The notes under the pieces are model-generated. The model was not told the DNA's origin, ran no database searches, and was given only the letters and a program-made list of their open reading frames with translations. DNA of 64,000 nucleotides from Bettongia penicillata ogilbyi (taxonomy: Eukaryota > Chordata > Mammalia > Diprotodontia > Potoroidae), in NCBI GenBank assembly GCA_023548195.1, contig JAJHZJ010000496.1, forward strand, positions 9,868,070-9,932,069. The letters are read 5' to 3'. The position numbers and the translations under genes are program-made. Shown one piece after another: positions 34,151-43,929 of the stretch (its first letter is position 1; every line of letters starts with the position of its first letter).

Positions 34151-35234
34151 GAAGAAAATCACCACCCCCAGCCAGAGCCTGTAGCCTGATGGTCTAACTC
34201 CATTTCTGGGGGAATGAAGGACTCAACCATGCGCAGAAATGAATGTGTGCTGGGGAGAAGGTGCTAAACAAAGATGAGTTGTAATGAAATCTTAACTGCC
34301 AGCGGGCCTCTTATTGCATGTTTTATGTGACTTGAGGACAAAATAGATGAGCTAATGAGAGGTCACGGTGAATAAGAACCAGACAATGATGCGAAAAATA
34401 AAATCCTAACCCACTGCTAAGTTGCTCGGTTATCAATAAAAGGGAGCTAATGGAAATAGCCTCATAGGAAACAAAAGGCAACTCAGATTCATTTTTTCAA
34501 GAAACAAAGAAAAATATTGAAATCTTTCCCAGACTGCTTTAACAGATAATGAGTTTTAAAGATGTCTTTTTAAAATCTAAAATTCCTCCTTTGAGTTCTT
34601 TCTTTCTCCCACTAATTCCCAGGCTTCTCTTCTCTCTTTCACATTGGTTAGGTTTGAGTTAAAACAAACAGCTGCTTGTATACTTTTCTTGCCTTAGTTT
34701 CCTTATTCCTAGGTATGTATGTGCCTGGGACTGACCAGGGCCCCTGCTTTGGGGAACCTGTAGCATTGGGAGCAGCTGGACACTGACACAAAGAGGTGAG
34801 GCAGGCTATAGCTCATATCCAGACTCCCCGCTACCAATCCCTCAGTAATTCTCTCCTTGGCTTCTCTCCTCTCCTTTCTCTTTATGTTCACTTTTGAGCC
34901 CCACTCATTTTCCAACTGTGTTGTCTACATCAGATGTAAACGCCAACTCAACTGAATGTCATAGTCTTAAAATTTTTCCTGAATGAGTATAGGGTGTTCT
35001 CCTTTGAATAATCGTGATTTCCTTTAAAGAGGATCTATGTTTTTCTGAGATCTGCTGAAATCTGCAACAATATCATCCCCCAAAATAAAGAACATGGAGG
35101 ACATCAGATTCTATAGATAATCCTTTCCTTTCGACTCTGTACTTTGGACTCTGGATTACCATGACAGCAGTACATAGTTCTGGCTAACTATTTGACCCTT
35201 GACCATGCTAATGTCACCACACTGTCTGGATTAA
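34151..35234. other. Repeat-free stretch, candidate conserved non-coding at 34180-34530
   Basis: 34180-34530 is complex sequence without repeat landmarks, with TTATTGCATGTTTTATGTGA, GAGCTAATGAGAGGTCACGG and TTATCAATAAAAGGGAGCTA. AGGTCA-type and TAAT-type motifs occur. This is the best-looking such stretch in the window but rests on appearance only. 34531-35234 shows nothing that I can assign. Confidence 0.35.
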
Positions 35235-35540
35235 TTAGTTCTCTGTAGAATATAAGCTCTAGCAACTCTAGTTCAATACTTTGCCTTGAATAAATATTTG
35301 TATAGTTGAACTGCTAATAACTAATTCACTCATTTAACAAATTCAAAGAAACATGGAGGAGTAGACAGAAAGTCAGAAAGACAAGCATCCCACCTTGGAC
35401 ATTTAGGAATCAATCATGTGACTGGGGACAAGTAACCTAATCTTTCTATGGCTCACTTTCTTTATTTGTAAAATGAGAAGTTGTATTCTATGACCTCTAA
35501 GGTTCTTTCTGAAACTGTATCTATGATACTATGATCTGTT
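35235..35540 (+). mobile_element. L2 end then MIR
   Basis: 35235-35320 has a sense L2-type end (GAATATAAGCTCTAGCAACT, TTGAATAAATATTTGTATAG). 35345-35540 is sense MIR (ATCATGTGACTGGGGACAAG, TTATTTGTAAAATGAGAAGT). Confidence 0.6.
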
Positions 35541-35684
35541 ATCTTAAGTTTTGATTATGTACAGGTTGTATAGGTTTATTACTTTATAATTAAATTTAAA
35601 AATTAAAAAAACTACAGTGAGATCCTGTTCTTACCCTTGAGGATCTCTCAATGTAACAAACTGTAAATAAAAGCTTTGGATCCA

Positions 35685-35907
35685 GGTTTTGAGTTGTGTC
35701 CAACTCCTCATGACCCCATTTGGGGTTTTCTCAGCAAAGACAGATTTGCCTTTTCCTTCTCTGGCTCACTTTCTAGATGAGGACACTGAGTCAAATAAGG
35801 TTAAGTGATTTGCCAAAGGTCAGAGCTAGTAAGCATCTGAGGCCAGATTTTAACTCAGGAAGATGAGTCTTCCTGATTCCAGGCCCAGCACTCTATCACT
35901 ACAGACA
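35685..35907 (-). mobile_element. Marsupial SINE type A
   Basis: Antisense: TGTGTCCAACTCCTCATGAC, CCCATTTGGGGTTTTCTCAG, TAAGGTTAAGTGATTTGCC, CCAGATTTTAACTCAGGAAG, CAGCACTCTATCAC. Confidence 0.85.
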
Positions 35908-36189
35908 TTTTTTCCCCAACTAGATCTAAAACATAGGCCACAAGTCCGAAAGACCACAGTGTAGTACCTGGGTAATCAGAGGACAGTATGAGAATAGTAC
36001 TCATCTGGGACTGGGAGAAAGGCAAGACAAAGCAGCAAAATCTGGCAAGAGGAAATCATTGTGGGGAAGACAGGAGAGGACAAAGACAAACTTTACACCT
36101 TTCCCATCCATACAAGCTGCTCAAGGCAGCTGTAGCTTGAAAAATGACTTTTTTGCTTCCCCTATCGTCAGAGCATGTTTCCAGATAGG

Positions 36190-36368
36190 TGTATACATCT
36201 GGAGTCACAGGACTCAATTTCAGAGGAGTCTCTGCCCCCTTACCACCTGTGTGATATAGGCCAAGTTGCCACCTCTCTGGGCTTTAGCTTTCTTACCTGT
36301 AAGATGAGCTGTTTGGAACAGATGACCTTTCAAGTCTAAACCCACTAAAATCTATGATCCTATGATCT
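36190..36368 (+). mobile_element. MIR/CORE-SINE
   Basis: Sense: TCTGGAGTCACAGGACTCAA, TTACCACCTGTGTGATATAG, TTCTTACCTGTAAGATGAGC, AATCTATGATCCTATGATC. Confidence 0.72.
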
Positions 36369-36756
36369 CTTTTATCTCTTATTTTTTTCCTATTTCCTTC
36401 TGACATATAACCCTATATGAATTGAGTGGGATCTCCAGCCACCACCAAAGTGGTGAGATTCCTCCAGATCCATGCATACCTCTTATGATACTAATAATGG
36501 GTTTTTCTTCATCAATCCACCACAATCTTTCTATTGTGTATGTTTCTATAAAGAACAATTTAGTTTCTTTTTCCTATTTGGAAAAGAATCAACCAAATAC
36601 ATTTTTTTTTCTAATCTCTTTGTCTTTTACAGTTGACTGCAAAAGACTATCCAAATTCAAGAAAATTGATTTTTTTATCATTTAACTCATCTAATTTTTA
36701 CAATCCTTTTAACACCAAGACAAAAACTGCTTAGGCACAGTAAAATAATTAATATT
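36369..36756. other. Unassigned AT-rich sequence
   Basis: Target locus of HAL1-like copy 2. No repeat or coding signal seen. Confidence 0.4.
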
Positions 36757-37245
36757 GAAAATGGCCTCTGTGGGGTGGAGCCAAGATGGTGGAGTAGAAA
36801 GACTCATGTATGCTAGCTCCGAATCCACAGCCCATAAATTTCCTGTAAGAAGAACTTCCCACAAATTCTGGATCACTGCAAGGTGCACAGAAACACAGTG
36901 GAAGAGATTTACGTTCCAGAGAGCCCTAGAGAGCCATCCCCAGGGGTCCGTCACGCCCTGGAAAGTGGAGCCCAGCGCAGCCATGGCCATGGCCCCAGAG
37001 GAGCAGATCTGAGCAGGCTTCAGGGACGGAACTTCTGGTGGCCAGGAAGGTCCCTCCACCCACAGACGCTACAGGTCAGTGAGAGAGATGTCTGGGCTGG
37101 CCAAGAGGGGAGCAGGGTGTCTCCGTGGCTCGGGCCCCCTTGGGAGGCAGTGGTGGAGGGAGCGGCAGAGGGAGCAGCAGAGGCAACTGCAGAGGCAGCG
37201 GCAGAGGCAGCAGCGGCGGCCTGGGACTCCCCAAGCAGAAGTTCA

Positions 37246-37365
37246 GGTCTCTGCATAAACCCCCTGAGGGAACTGAGCCTGGGAGGTGGAACTGCCCCCA
37301 CCCGCCCCTTACTGAAGGTCTCTGCATAAAGCCCCTGAGGGAACTGAGCCTGGGAGGTGGCCTTG
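37246..37365 (+). repeat. 71-base tandem duplication in HAL1-like 5' UTR
   Basis: GGTCTCTGCATAAA starts at 37246 and again at 37317. Both are followed by CCCTGAGGGAACTGAGCCTG and GGAGGTGG. Copies 1 and 3 carry only one such unit. Confidence 0.88.
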
Positions 37366-37534
37366 CACCTACCTGAGTACCAGAACTTAAGCTCACATTG
37401 AATAGCAGCCTCTCCCGCCACAGATAGCCTTGAGACTGGGAAGCAGCATTTGAATCTCAGACCCCAAGCACTAACTGGAAAGATCTAGGCAGGGGTGGAG
37501 AGGAATCTCAGAAGTCAGGTAACTGGCTGGGAAA

Positions 37535-38449
37535 ATGCCCAGAAAAAGAAAGCAGAATAAGACCATAGAGAGCTACTTTATTGGGGAAGAGATGTTCCTT
37601 CCCCCCTTCATTTCTGATGACAAAGTACAATGCCTGCCATCGGAGAAAGATGTGGAGGTTGGGGCCTCTCTATCCCAGACATCCGAGGTGGATGTCCGGT
37701 GGGCTCAGGCCATTGAAGAGCTCAAAAAGGATTTTGAAAATCAAGTTAGACAGGTGGAGGAAAAACTGGGAAGAGAAATGAGAGAGATGCAAGAAAAGCA
37801 TGAAAAGCAGGTCAATGCCTTGGTAAAGGAGACCCAAAAAAATGCTGAAGAAAATAACACCTTGAAAAATAGGCTCACTGAATTGGCAAAAGAGGTTCAA
37901 AAAGCCAATGAGGAGAAGAATGCTTTCAAAAGCAAAATTAGCCAAATGGAAAAAGAGGCTTAAAAGCTCACTGAAGAAAATAGTTCTCTCAAGATTAGAA
38001 TGGAACAGATGGAGTCTAATGACTTTCTGAGAAACCAAGAAATCATAAAACAAGACCAAAAGAATGAAAAAATGGAAGAGAATGTGAAATATCTCATTGG
38101 AAAAACAACTGACCTGGACAATAGATCCAGGAGACACAATCTAAAAATTATGGGACTACCTGAAAGCCATGATCAAAAAAAGAGCCTAGACATCATCTTC
38201 CATGAAATTATCAAGGAAAACTGCCCTGAGATTCTAGAACCAGAGGGCAAAATAAGTATTGAAAGAATCCATCGATCACCACCTGAAAGAGATCCAAAAA
38301 GAGAAACTCCTAGGAACATTGTGGCCAAATTCCAGAACTCCCAGCTCAAGAAGAAAATCTTGCAAGCAGCTAGAAAGAAACAATTCCAGTACTGTAGAAA
38401 TACAATCAGGATAACTCAAGATCTAGCAGCTTCTACATTAAGGGATTGA
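37535..38449 (+). pseudogene. HAL1/L1 ORF1p with one internal stop
   Basis: Best-preserved ORF1 in the window, starting MPRKRKQNKTIESYFIGEEM at the conserved ATG. A coiled coil follows (about residues 60-180), then an RRM-like domain (NRSRRHNLKIMGLPESHDQ from about residue 195) and C-terminal-domain motifs (RETPRNIVAKF, AARKKQFQY, ITQDLAASTLRD). A single TAA at 37961-37963, where copy 1 has CAA, splits it into 142 and 161 codons in the same frame. It ends at a TGA (38447-38449), after which the frame stays readable through KPRITYPAKLS, the L1 ORF1p C-terminus. The stop therefore truncates the usual protein. Confidence 0.85.
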
Positions 38450-39673
38450 AGGGTGTGGAATAGCATATTCCAGAAGTCAAAGGAACTAGGACTCAAACCA
38501 AGAATCACCTACCCAGCAAAACTGAGTATAATACTTCAGGGGAAAATATAGTCTTTCAATGAAACAGAGGACTTTCAAGCATTCTTGGTGAAAAGACCAG
38601 AGCTGAAAAGAAAATTTGACTTTCAAACACAAGAATGAGAAGAAGCATGAAAAAGTAAACAGCAAAGAGAAGTCATAAGGGACTTACCAAAAGTGAACTG
38701 TTTACATTCCTACATGGAAAGACAATATTTGTAACTCTTAAAACTTTCCAGTATCTGGGTAGTTGGTGGGATCACACACACACATGTACACACATGCACG
38801 CACATACAGAGACAGAGAGCACAGAGTGAATTGAATAGGATGGGACCATATCTTAAAAGAAATTAAGGTAAATGGTGAGAGAGAAATGTAGTGGGAGGAA
38901 AGAGGGTGAAATGGAATGGGGTAATTATTTGTCATTTAAGAGGCAAGTAGGAGACTTTTTAGTGGAGGGATAAAGAGGAGAGCTGAGGAAAAAAAAAAAA
39001 ACAAAAACAAGAAGTTTACCCTCATCACATTTGACTAAAGGAAGGAATAAAATGCACACTCATTTTGGTATGAAAACCTATCTTACAGTACAGAAAAATG
39101 GGGAAGAAGGAGATAAGCAGGGAGGGAGGGATGATGGAAGGGAGGGCAATGGAAGAAGGGAGCAATTTGAAGTCAACACTCTTGGGGAGGGACAGGATCA
39201 AAAGACAGAATGGAAACAATGGGGGGCAGAATAGGATGGAGGGAAATACAGTTAGTCTTACACAACATGACAATTATCGAAGTCATTTGCAAAACACACA
39301 GATATGGCCTATGTTGAATTGCCTGCCTTCCCAAAGGGAATGGGGTTGGGAGGGAGGGATGGGGAGAATTTGGAACTCAAAGTTTTAGGAACAACTGTTG
39401 AGCATTGTTCTTGCTACTAGGAAATAAGAAATACAGTTAATGGGGAATAGAAGGTCATCTGGCCCTACAGGACAAAAGAGAAGATGGGGACAAGAGACGG
39501 GAGGGATTATAGAAGAGAGGGCAGATTGGTGATAGGGAAAATTAGAATGCTTGGTGTATTGGGGTGGGGGAGGGGATAAATGGGGAGAAAATTTGGAACC
39601 CAAAATTTTGTGAAAATGAATGTAAAAAGTTAAATAAATAAATTTTTTAAAAAAGAAAAGAAAATGGCCTCTG

Positions 39674-40109
39674 CAGGGGACCCAGGCTATCTGCTAGATT
39701 ACGTTAGCTTGCCAGGATAAGACCACACTGAGAAGGTTGTGGTGAGGTTGTGGGAAGGATTGTGACACTGAACATGAATTCCATTTTAATAGGCATTTTC
39801 TCCTGCATGTTGTGTAAATTGATTAACTGAACTAATAGTTAATATTCAGTAGCACCACTAATGTTCTGGCTGGTATTGTTTAGGTCCATTCAGCTGGAAA
39901 ATCAATGCCGTGAGGTCTATGTTTTTGCTATAGTCTCTTTGGCTGTAAAGATTTGCTAATGAAACCCACGTTGATAAAGGAGAATTAAGGAGAGAAGGGA
40001 AAGAAGCCATTTCTGAAAAAGTCAAATGCTACCTTTACATTTCTGTATGTAAACATACATATTCGGGCATATAGTGTGATGGGTGGTGGGCCATCATTCT
40101 TCTCAAGTG
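39674..40109. other. Repeat-free stretch, candidate conserved non-coding at 39770-39990
   Basis: Complex AT-rich sequence with AATTGATTAACTGAACTAAT, TTTGCTAATGAAACCCACG and GTTGATAAAGG, and no repeat landmarks. Judged on appearance only. Confidence 0.3.
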
Positions 40110-40430
40110 TTTTCTTCCCCTGTTAGGATGTCAGTTCCTTAAGGACATGGACTATCTCACTTTGGGGACTTAAATAATCTAGAACAAAGGACGTGCTTAA
40201 TAAATGGTTATTCATTCATCCCTTCAGTCATGGAACACTGGTTTCTCCCGTTTTTAATCAATCCCACAGACAGTTCTATCATAAGTGCAGTCATGACTGG
40301 GTCACTCCCAGCTCCAGAAGTTTCAACAAGACACTATGGTCTCTGAGATAAAACACAACGCCTCCTCTAGCAGGCATTGGAAGCTCTATTGCCTATTTCC
40401 AGACTATCCCTTAGTTCTTTTATCCCAGTA
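40110..40430 (+). mobile_element. Two L2 fragments
   Basis: 40110-40215 has a sense L2 end (TCAGTTCCTTAAGGACATGG, GACGTGCTTAATAAATGG). 40270-40430 has a more 5' L2 piece (TGAGATAAAACACAACGCCT, GGCATTGGAAGCTCTATTGC). The order shows two separate insertions. Confidence 0.55.
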
Positions 40431-40434
40431 TAGA

Positions 40435-40605
40435 AACTGCCTTGACCAATGCAGATTAGTACATGTTTTAGCAATTTTTATTCCCAGAAAGATGCCTGGA
40501 GTACTGAAAGGTTAAATGACTTGCCCAGAGTCCTACAGTCAGTATGTGTCAGAGGCAGAATTTGAACCCAGGTCTGTCTGGCTCAGAGAACAACTTGACA
40601 CTATC
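40435..40605 (-). mobile_element. CORE-SINE type C
   Basis: Antisense: ACCAATGCAGATTAGTACAT, GTTAAATGACTTGCCCAGAG, GTGTCAGAGGCAGAATTTGA, ACCCAGGTCTGTCTGGCTC. Confidence 0.7.
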
Positions 40606-40869
40606 CTACTATCAGTGCTGAGATTAAACATCAAGGCATAAAAGCACTGTGCCAATAACACCATCATCCCATCATAGAACACTGAGATGGCTTGTTTTTC
40701 TTGTAAATCATCAAGGAATGGAAACATTATATTTCTATCACTGTGAACTCTGATAAATACTCTACAGAGAATCTGTGGGAATTATTATTGGCTGCAATCT
40801 GGAGGAGGATAAGAAGGGGCTGGGCTTAACATCCTTAACCTTTCTGCACCCCAGTATTAGTATTGTTGT

Positions 40870-40960
40870 GACCAGCAGTAACAGTAGTAGCAGCAGCAAT
40901 GGTAGCAGTGGAGGTAGTGGTAGTGATGATGGTGATGTGCGTGGCGGCAGTATTTGTATG
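40870..40960. repeat. Imperfect trinucleotide repeat (AGC/AGT/GGT/GAT)n
   Basis: GTAGTAGCAGCAGCAATGGT and GGTAGTGGTAGTGATGATGG. It lies at the 3' terminus of the antisense MIR that follows, and probably grew from its terminal repeats. Confidence 0.8.
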
Positions 40961-40964
40961 ATGA

Positions 40965-41205
40965 TCATGATAACTGACATTTATATAATACTGTAAGGGT
41001 TTGGAAAACACAATGGATCATCCTGTTTGGTCCTCACAATGTTCCTGTGAGGCATATGCTATTATGCCCATTTCACAGATGCAGAACTTGGAGTAAAGAA
41101 GTCAGGTGACTTACCCAGGGTCATGAAATTGTATACAAGGGCAGGATTCTAACCCAGGTCTTACTGACTAGATTTTATCCACCATTCTACCCAGCAGCCT
41201 CCAAG
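40965..41205 (-). mobile_element. MIR/CORE-SINE, near full length
   Basis: Antisense: GATAACTGACATTTATATAA, GGTCCTCACAATGTTCCTGT, GCCCATTTCACAGATGC, AGGTGACTTACCCAGGGTCA, GGTCTTACTGACTAG. Confidence 0.8.
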
Positions 41206-41309
41206 AGGGAAAAAGAAGCATTCTCCAAAACAACTGAAACAAAATGAAGTTTCTATTTTGGCTCTTCTTTCTACCTAAACATACTAGAAAAACAGCATGG
41301 TGGAAGAGA

Positions 41310-41700
41310 TGGTGTTTCAACTTGAGAAGAGAATGTGCTGTGGGGCATGATGAGTGCTTCCAAATATTGGTAGGGCTGTCATGTAGAACAGGGAGAACAA
41401 GAAGATTTGTTCTATTTGAATCAATGAGGAGAAGATATGGAGATGCTGGTTCAGGATCTATGTCAGGATAAACCTCCTAAAAATAAAATCTGTCCAGAAG
41501 GGGAGTAAGAATCCTCCAGAGGAAGTGGCTATACCTTCTGTAAGGTCTATTAATGAAGGGGAAGGAGGAAGGGAATAAAGCATTCATGTGGCACCTAGTG
41601 ATGATGACTTGCTTTGAATGAAGCAGCAATTCATCCGTTCTACCAGGTTTGGACCAGATGACCCCAAAACCCCTCTGACTTCTGAGATTCTTCTGTAGAT
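41310..41700 (+). mobile_element. CR1/L3-type LINE 3' region
   Basis: Sense: ACTTGAGAAGAGAATGTGCT, AGGGCTGTCATGTAGAACAG, ATCTATGTCAGGATAAACCT, CCTAAAAATAAAATCTGTCC, and GGTTTGGACCAGATGACCCC near the 3' end. Confidence 0.6.
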
Positions 41701-41859
41701 CTCCCACAGTGCCCAGAAAAGGACAGAGCCTATACCAAACATTCAAAATAGATTTAAATGAAGTACAGCGAGCTGACTCCAGTCAAGTGTGTGCATTCTC
41801 TCTGCACCATCAGGCTCCTAATGCTTTGATACTCAGCTTGAAAACCCCATGATGTAGCC

Positions 41860-42110
41860 ACAGAGAAAGCTAGTGCAATCTTGGGCTGCACTGAGAGAGA
41901 TGGAGCATCCAAGAATGAGGAGATCATAGGCTTACCATCCTCTGCCCTGGCCCGAACATACTTGGAGTGGTGTGTGCAGTTGTAGGAACATTGTTTTAAG
42001 CTGGCCATTTACAACCTGTAAAGCATCTAGAGATAGGCACTTAGGATGCTTAAAGGCTCAGAATTCTTGTTATGTGATGGGATATTTCAGGAAGCCTAGA
42101 GAAGGTGAGA
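41860..42110 (+). mobile_element. CR1/L3-type LINE, more 5' piece
   Basis: Sense: GCAATCTTGGGCTGCACTGA, TACCATCCTCTGCCCTGGCC, ACATACTTGGAGTGGTGTGT and GCAGTTGTAGGAACATTG, corresponding to the end of the CR1 ORF2 ('LYSALVRPHLEYCVQ'). It lies upstream in the element relative to the piece at 41310, so the two are separate insertions or a rearrangement. Confidence 0.6.
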
Positions 42111-42249
42111 GCAGGACATAAGACTTATACATAAGTATTTGGAGAACTACCTTGGTTAACAGAAATCACGTCTGTGAAACATTAATTTTTGTTGTGATGT
42201 CATGTTCTAAAAGCATTCTGCACTTATTTCTTTACCTGTCGAGGTGACC

Positions 42250-42650
42250 CATCACCCCAGCTAGACTTGAGAGCAGGAAACATTTGTAAATCCTGTCCCC
42301 CAGCCTCTCCAACCCGTGGTATGGGTGCTTCACACACACTAGGCACCCAGTAATCACTGTCAACTTCTCACTCCATACTGCCAAGTAAGATGAAAGGCAT
42401 ACAATAGCTGCTTAATAAGTGATTGCTGAACTAATTTCCAGTCAAGGACTTGCTTATGGGCTTTACATACCTTGCTTTACCATATGTAATTGTCTATGTC
42501 ATCAGCACGCACAGCTATGGAATGAAGGCAGGTACAATGAAGTTCAAACAGAACATAGACACAGGATGTTTGTTTTTGTCCTTGTGTCCTAAAGTAGTTC
42601 CTGGTACCTAGTAGGTACTTACTTAATTCTTATTAAATTGAAATGAACTC
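42250..42650 (+). mobile_element. L2 3' ends (two)
   Basis: About 42265-42435 (ACTTGAGAGCAGGAAACATT, CACTAGGCACCCAGTAATCA, TGCTTAATAAGTGATTGC) and 42565-42650 (CTGGTACCTAGTAGGTACTT, TTCTTATTAAATTG). Confidence 0.5.
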
Positions 42651-42679
42651 AGTAGATAAAACAAAAGGGGACATAATCA

Positions 42680-42925
42680 GAGATAACATTTATATAGCAC
42701 ATAAAGATTTGCAAAGTGCTTTATGAATATGATATCATTTGTTCCTCACAACAGCCTAGGAGGTGGGTACTAGGATTATCCCCATTTAACAGATGTGGGA
42801 AATGAGACAGACAGAAATTAAATATGTTGTCCAGTGTCATACAACTAGTAAGTCTCTAGTAAGCCAGATTTAGACTCAGATCTTTGTACTTGCAGCTTCA
42901 GTGCTCTTATACACTGTACCCCCAA
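42680..42925 (-). mobile_element. MIR/CORE-SINE, near full length
   Basis: Antisense: ATTTATATAGCACATAAAGA, TTTGCAAAGTGCTTTATGAA, TTCCTCACAACAGCCTAGGA, TTATCCCCATTTAACAGATG, CTTATACACTGTACC. Confidence 0.82.
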
Positions 42926-43002
42926 ATGTCTAGTAGAATTGCTGCTACATGCTTACTTTCAGAAAACTTGGACTTTGCCATTGCACTATAACGAAACTCC
43001 TG

Positions 43003-43125
43003 GAGCAATGTGGTCTAGAGGATATGGTGCTGGTCTTTGGATCTGGAAGACCTGAGTTCTGATTCTACCCTTGACATTTACTAGCTCAGGAGCCCTAGAC
43101 CGATCATTTGACATCTGTTTCAGAC
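43003..43125 (+). mobile_element. MIR head
   Basis: Sense: GAGCAATGTGGTCTAGAGGA, TGGATCTGGAAGACCTGAGT, TTACTAGCTCAGGAGCC. Confidence 0.65.
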
Positions 43126-43929
43126 ACCACCCTAGTACTCAACTACCAGGTGCTAGTAGTTCCTTCATGAGGGACAAACTCATACAATCTTCTAGTATTT
43201 CCATAAGGTCACCATGCAGATCTCTCCATCCACCATTAAGAGCCTAGAGTGGGGGGGTTGAAGCCAAGATGGCAGAGTAGAAGGATAGACCTACTCTAGC
43301 TCTCCCCCCATAGCCCATAATATACCTGTAAGAAATGACTCTAAAAAAATTCTAGAGCAATATAAGCCACAAAGCAACAGAGTGAAACAGATTTCCAGTC
43401 CAACAGAGTCTGGAAGGCTGGAAGGAAAGGTCTATCACATTGGGTTCAGGGTGGAGCGAACCCCAACTTTGGCCTTGCTGCACTGTGCAGACAAGACTGG
43501 AACAGACTTCAGGGCATGGAATCATGGGCAGCAGCTGTGATTCTCATATTTCTCTACCCACAAACATCAAAGACAGCTTCAAATGTCAATAAGAAAGTTC
43601 TTTCACCTGGGTGAGAGGGGATAGTGGGTTCGATCCAAACCCTAGGTCCAGGGCACAGGCAGCCACTGTGGCTGAGTCCACTTCTGGAGCCTTTGGCATA
43701 AAGAGCCTGGGAGAATCACATGGCTGATCTGGATCTCAGCCCTGAGTGGTATTCCTGGGGTGAAATAGAGAGCTGTAGTTGCTCACAGACAAGAGCGCAG
43801 ATCAAGAGAGGAGTAAACTTCTTTCCCTTGATTGTGCCACCTTGTAGGAACTGAGAACTTACAAGTCCCTAAAATATACCCTCCACTTGACAAAGGACTC
43901 AAAACTCAAGTAACTGGCTGGGAAAATTC

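Larger units (their letters stand above)
36771..39659 (+). mobile_element. HAL1-like element copy 2 (ORF1-only L1)
   Basis: Full-length element of about 2.89 kb bounded by an exact 14-bp target-site duplication, GAAAATGGCCTCTG, at 36757-36770 and 39660-39673. The YY1-like motif CCAAGATGGT is at 36781-36790. The 5' UTR is longer than in copy 1, owing to a 71-base tandem duplication at 37246-37365 and extra GCAGAGGCAGC units at 37150-37225. ORF1 is at 37535-38449 and a short (CA)n at 38774-38806. The 3' UTR is closely similar to copy 1, and the A-rich end has AATAAATAAA. It lacks ORF2. Confidence 0.9.

Noticed and set aside
37020..37421. Pro/Leu/Ala-rich minus frames of 106-133 codons
   Set aside because: Antisense shadows of the GC-rich HAL1-like 5' UTR and its GCAGAG repeats.
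37670..38137. 155-codon Phe/Leu-rich minus frame (likewise 2271-2678)
   Set aside because: Antisense of the ORF1 coiled-coil coding region, open because of its A/G-rich codons.
1497..39659. Copies 1 and 2 as a segmental duplication of the locus
   Set aside because: Similarity stops exactly at the element ends, and each copy has its own different target-site duplication.
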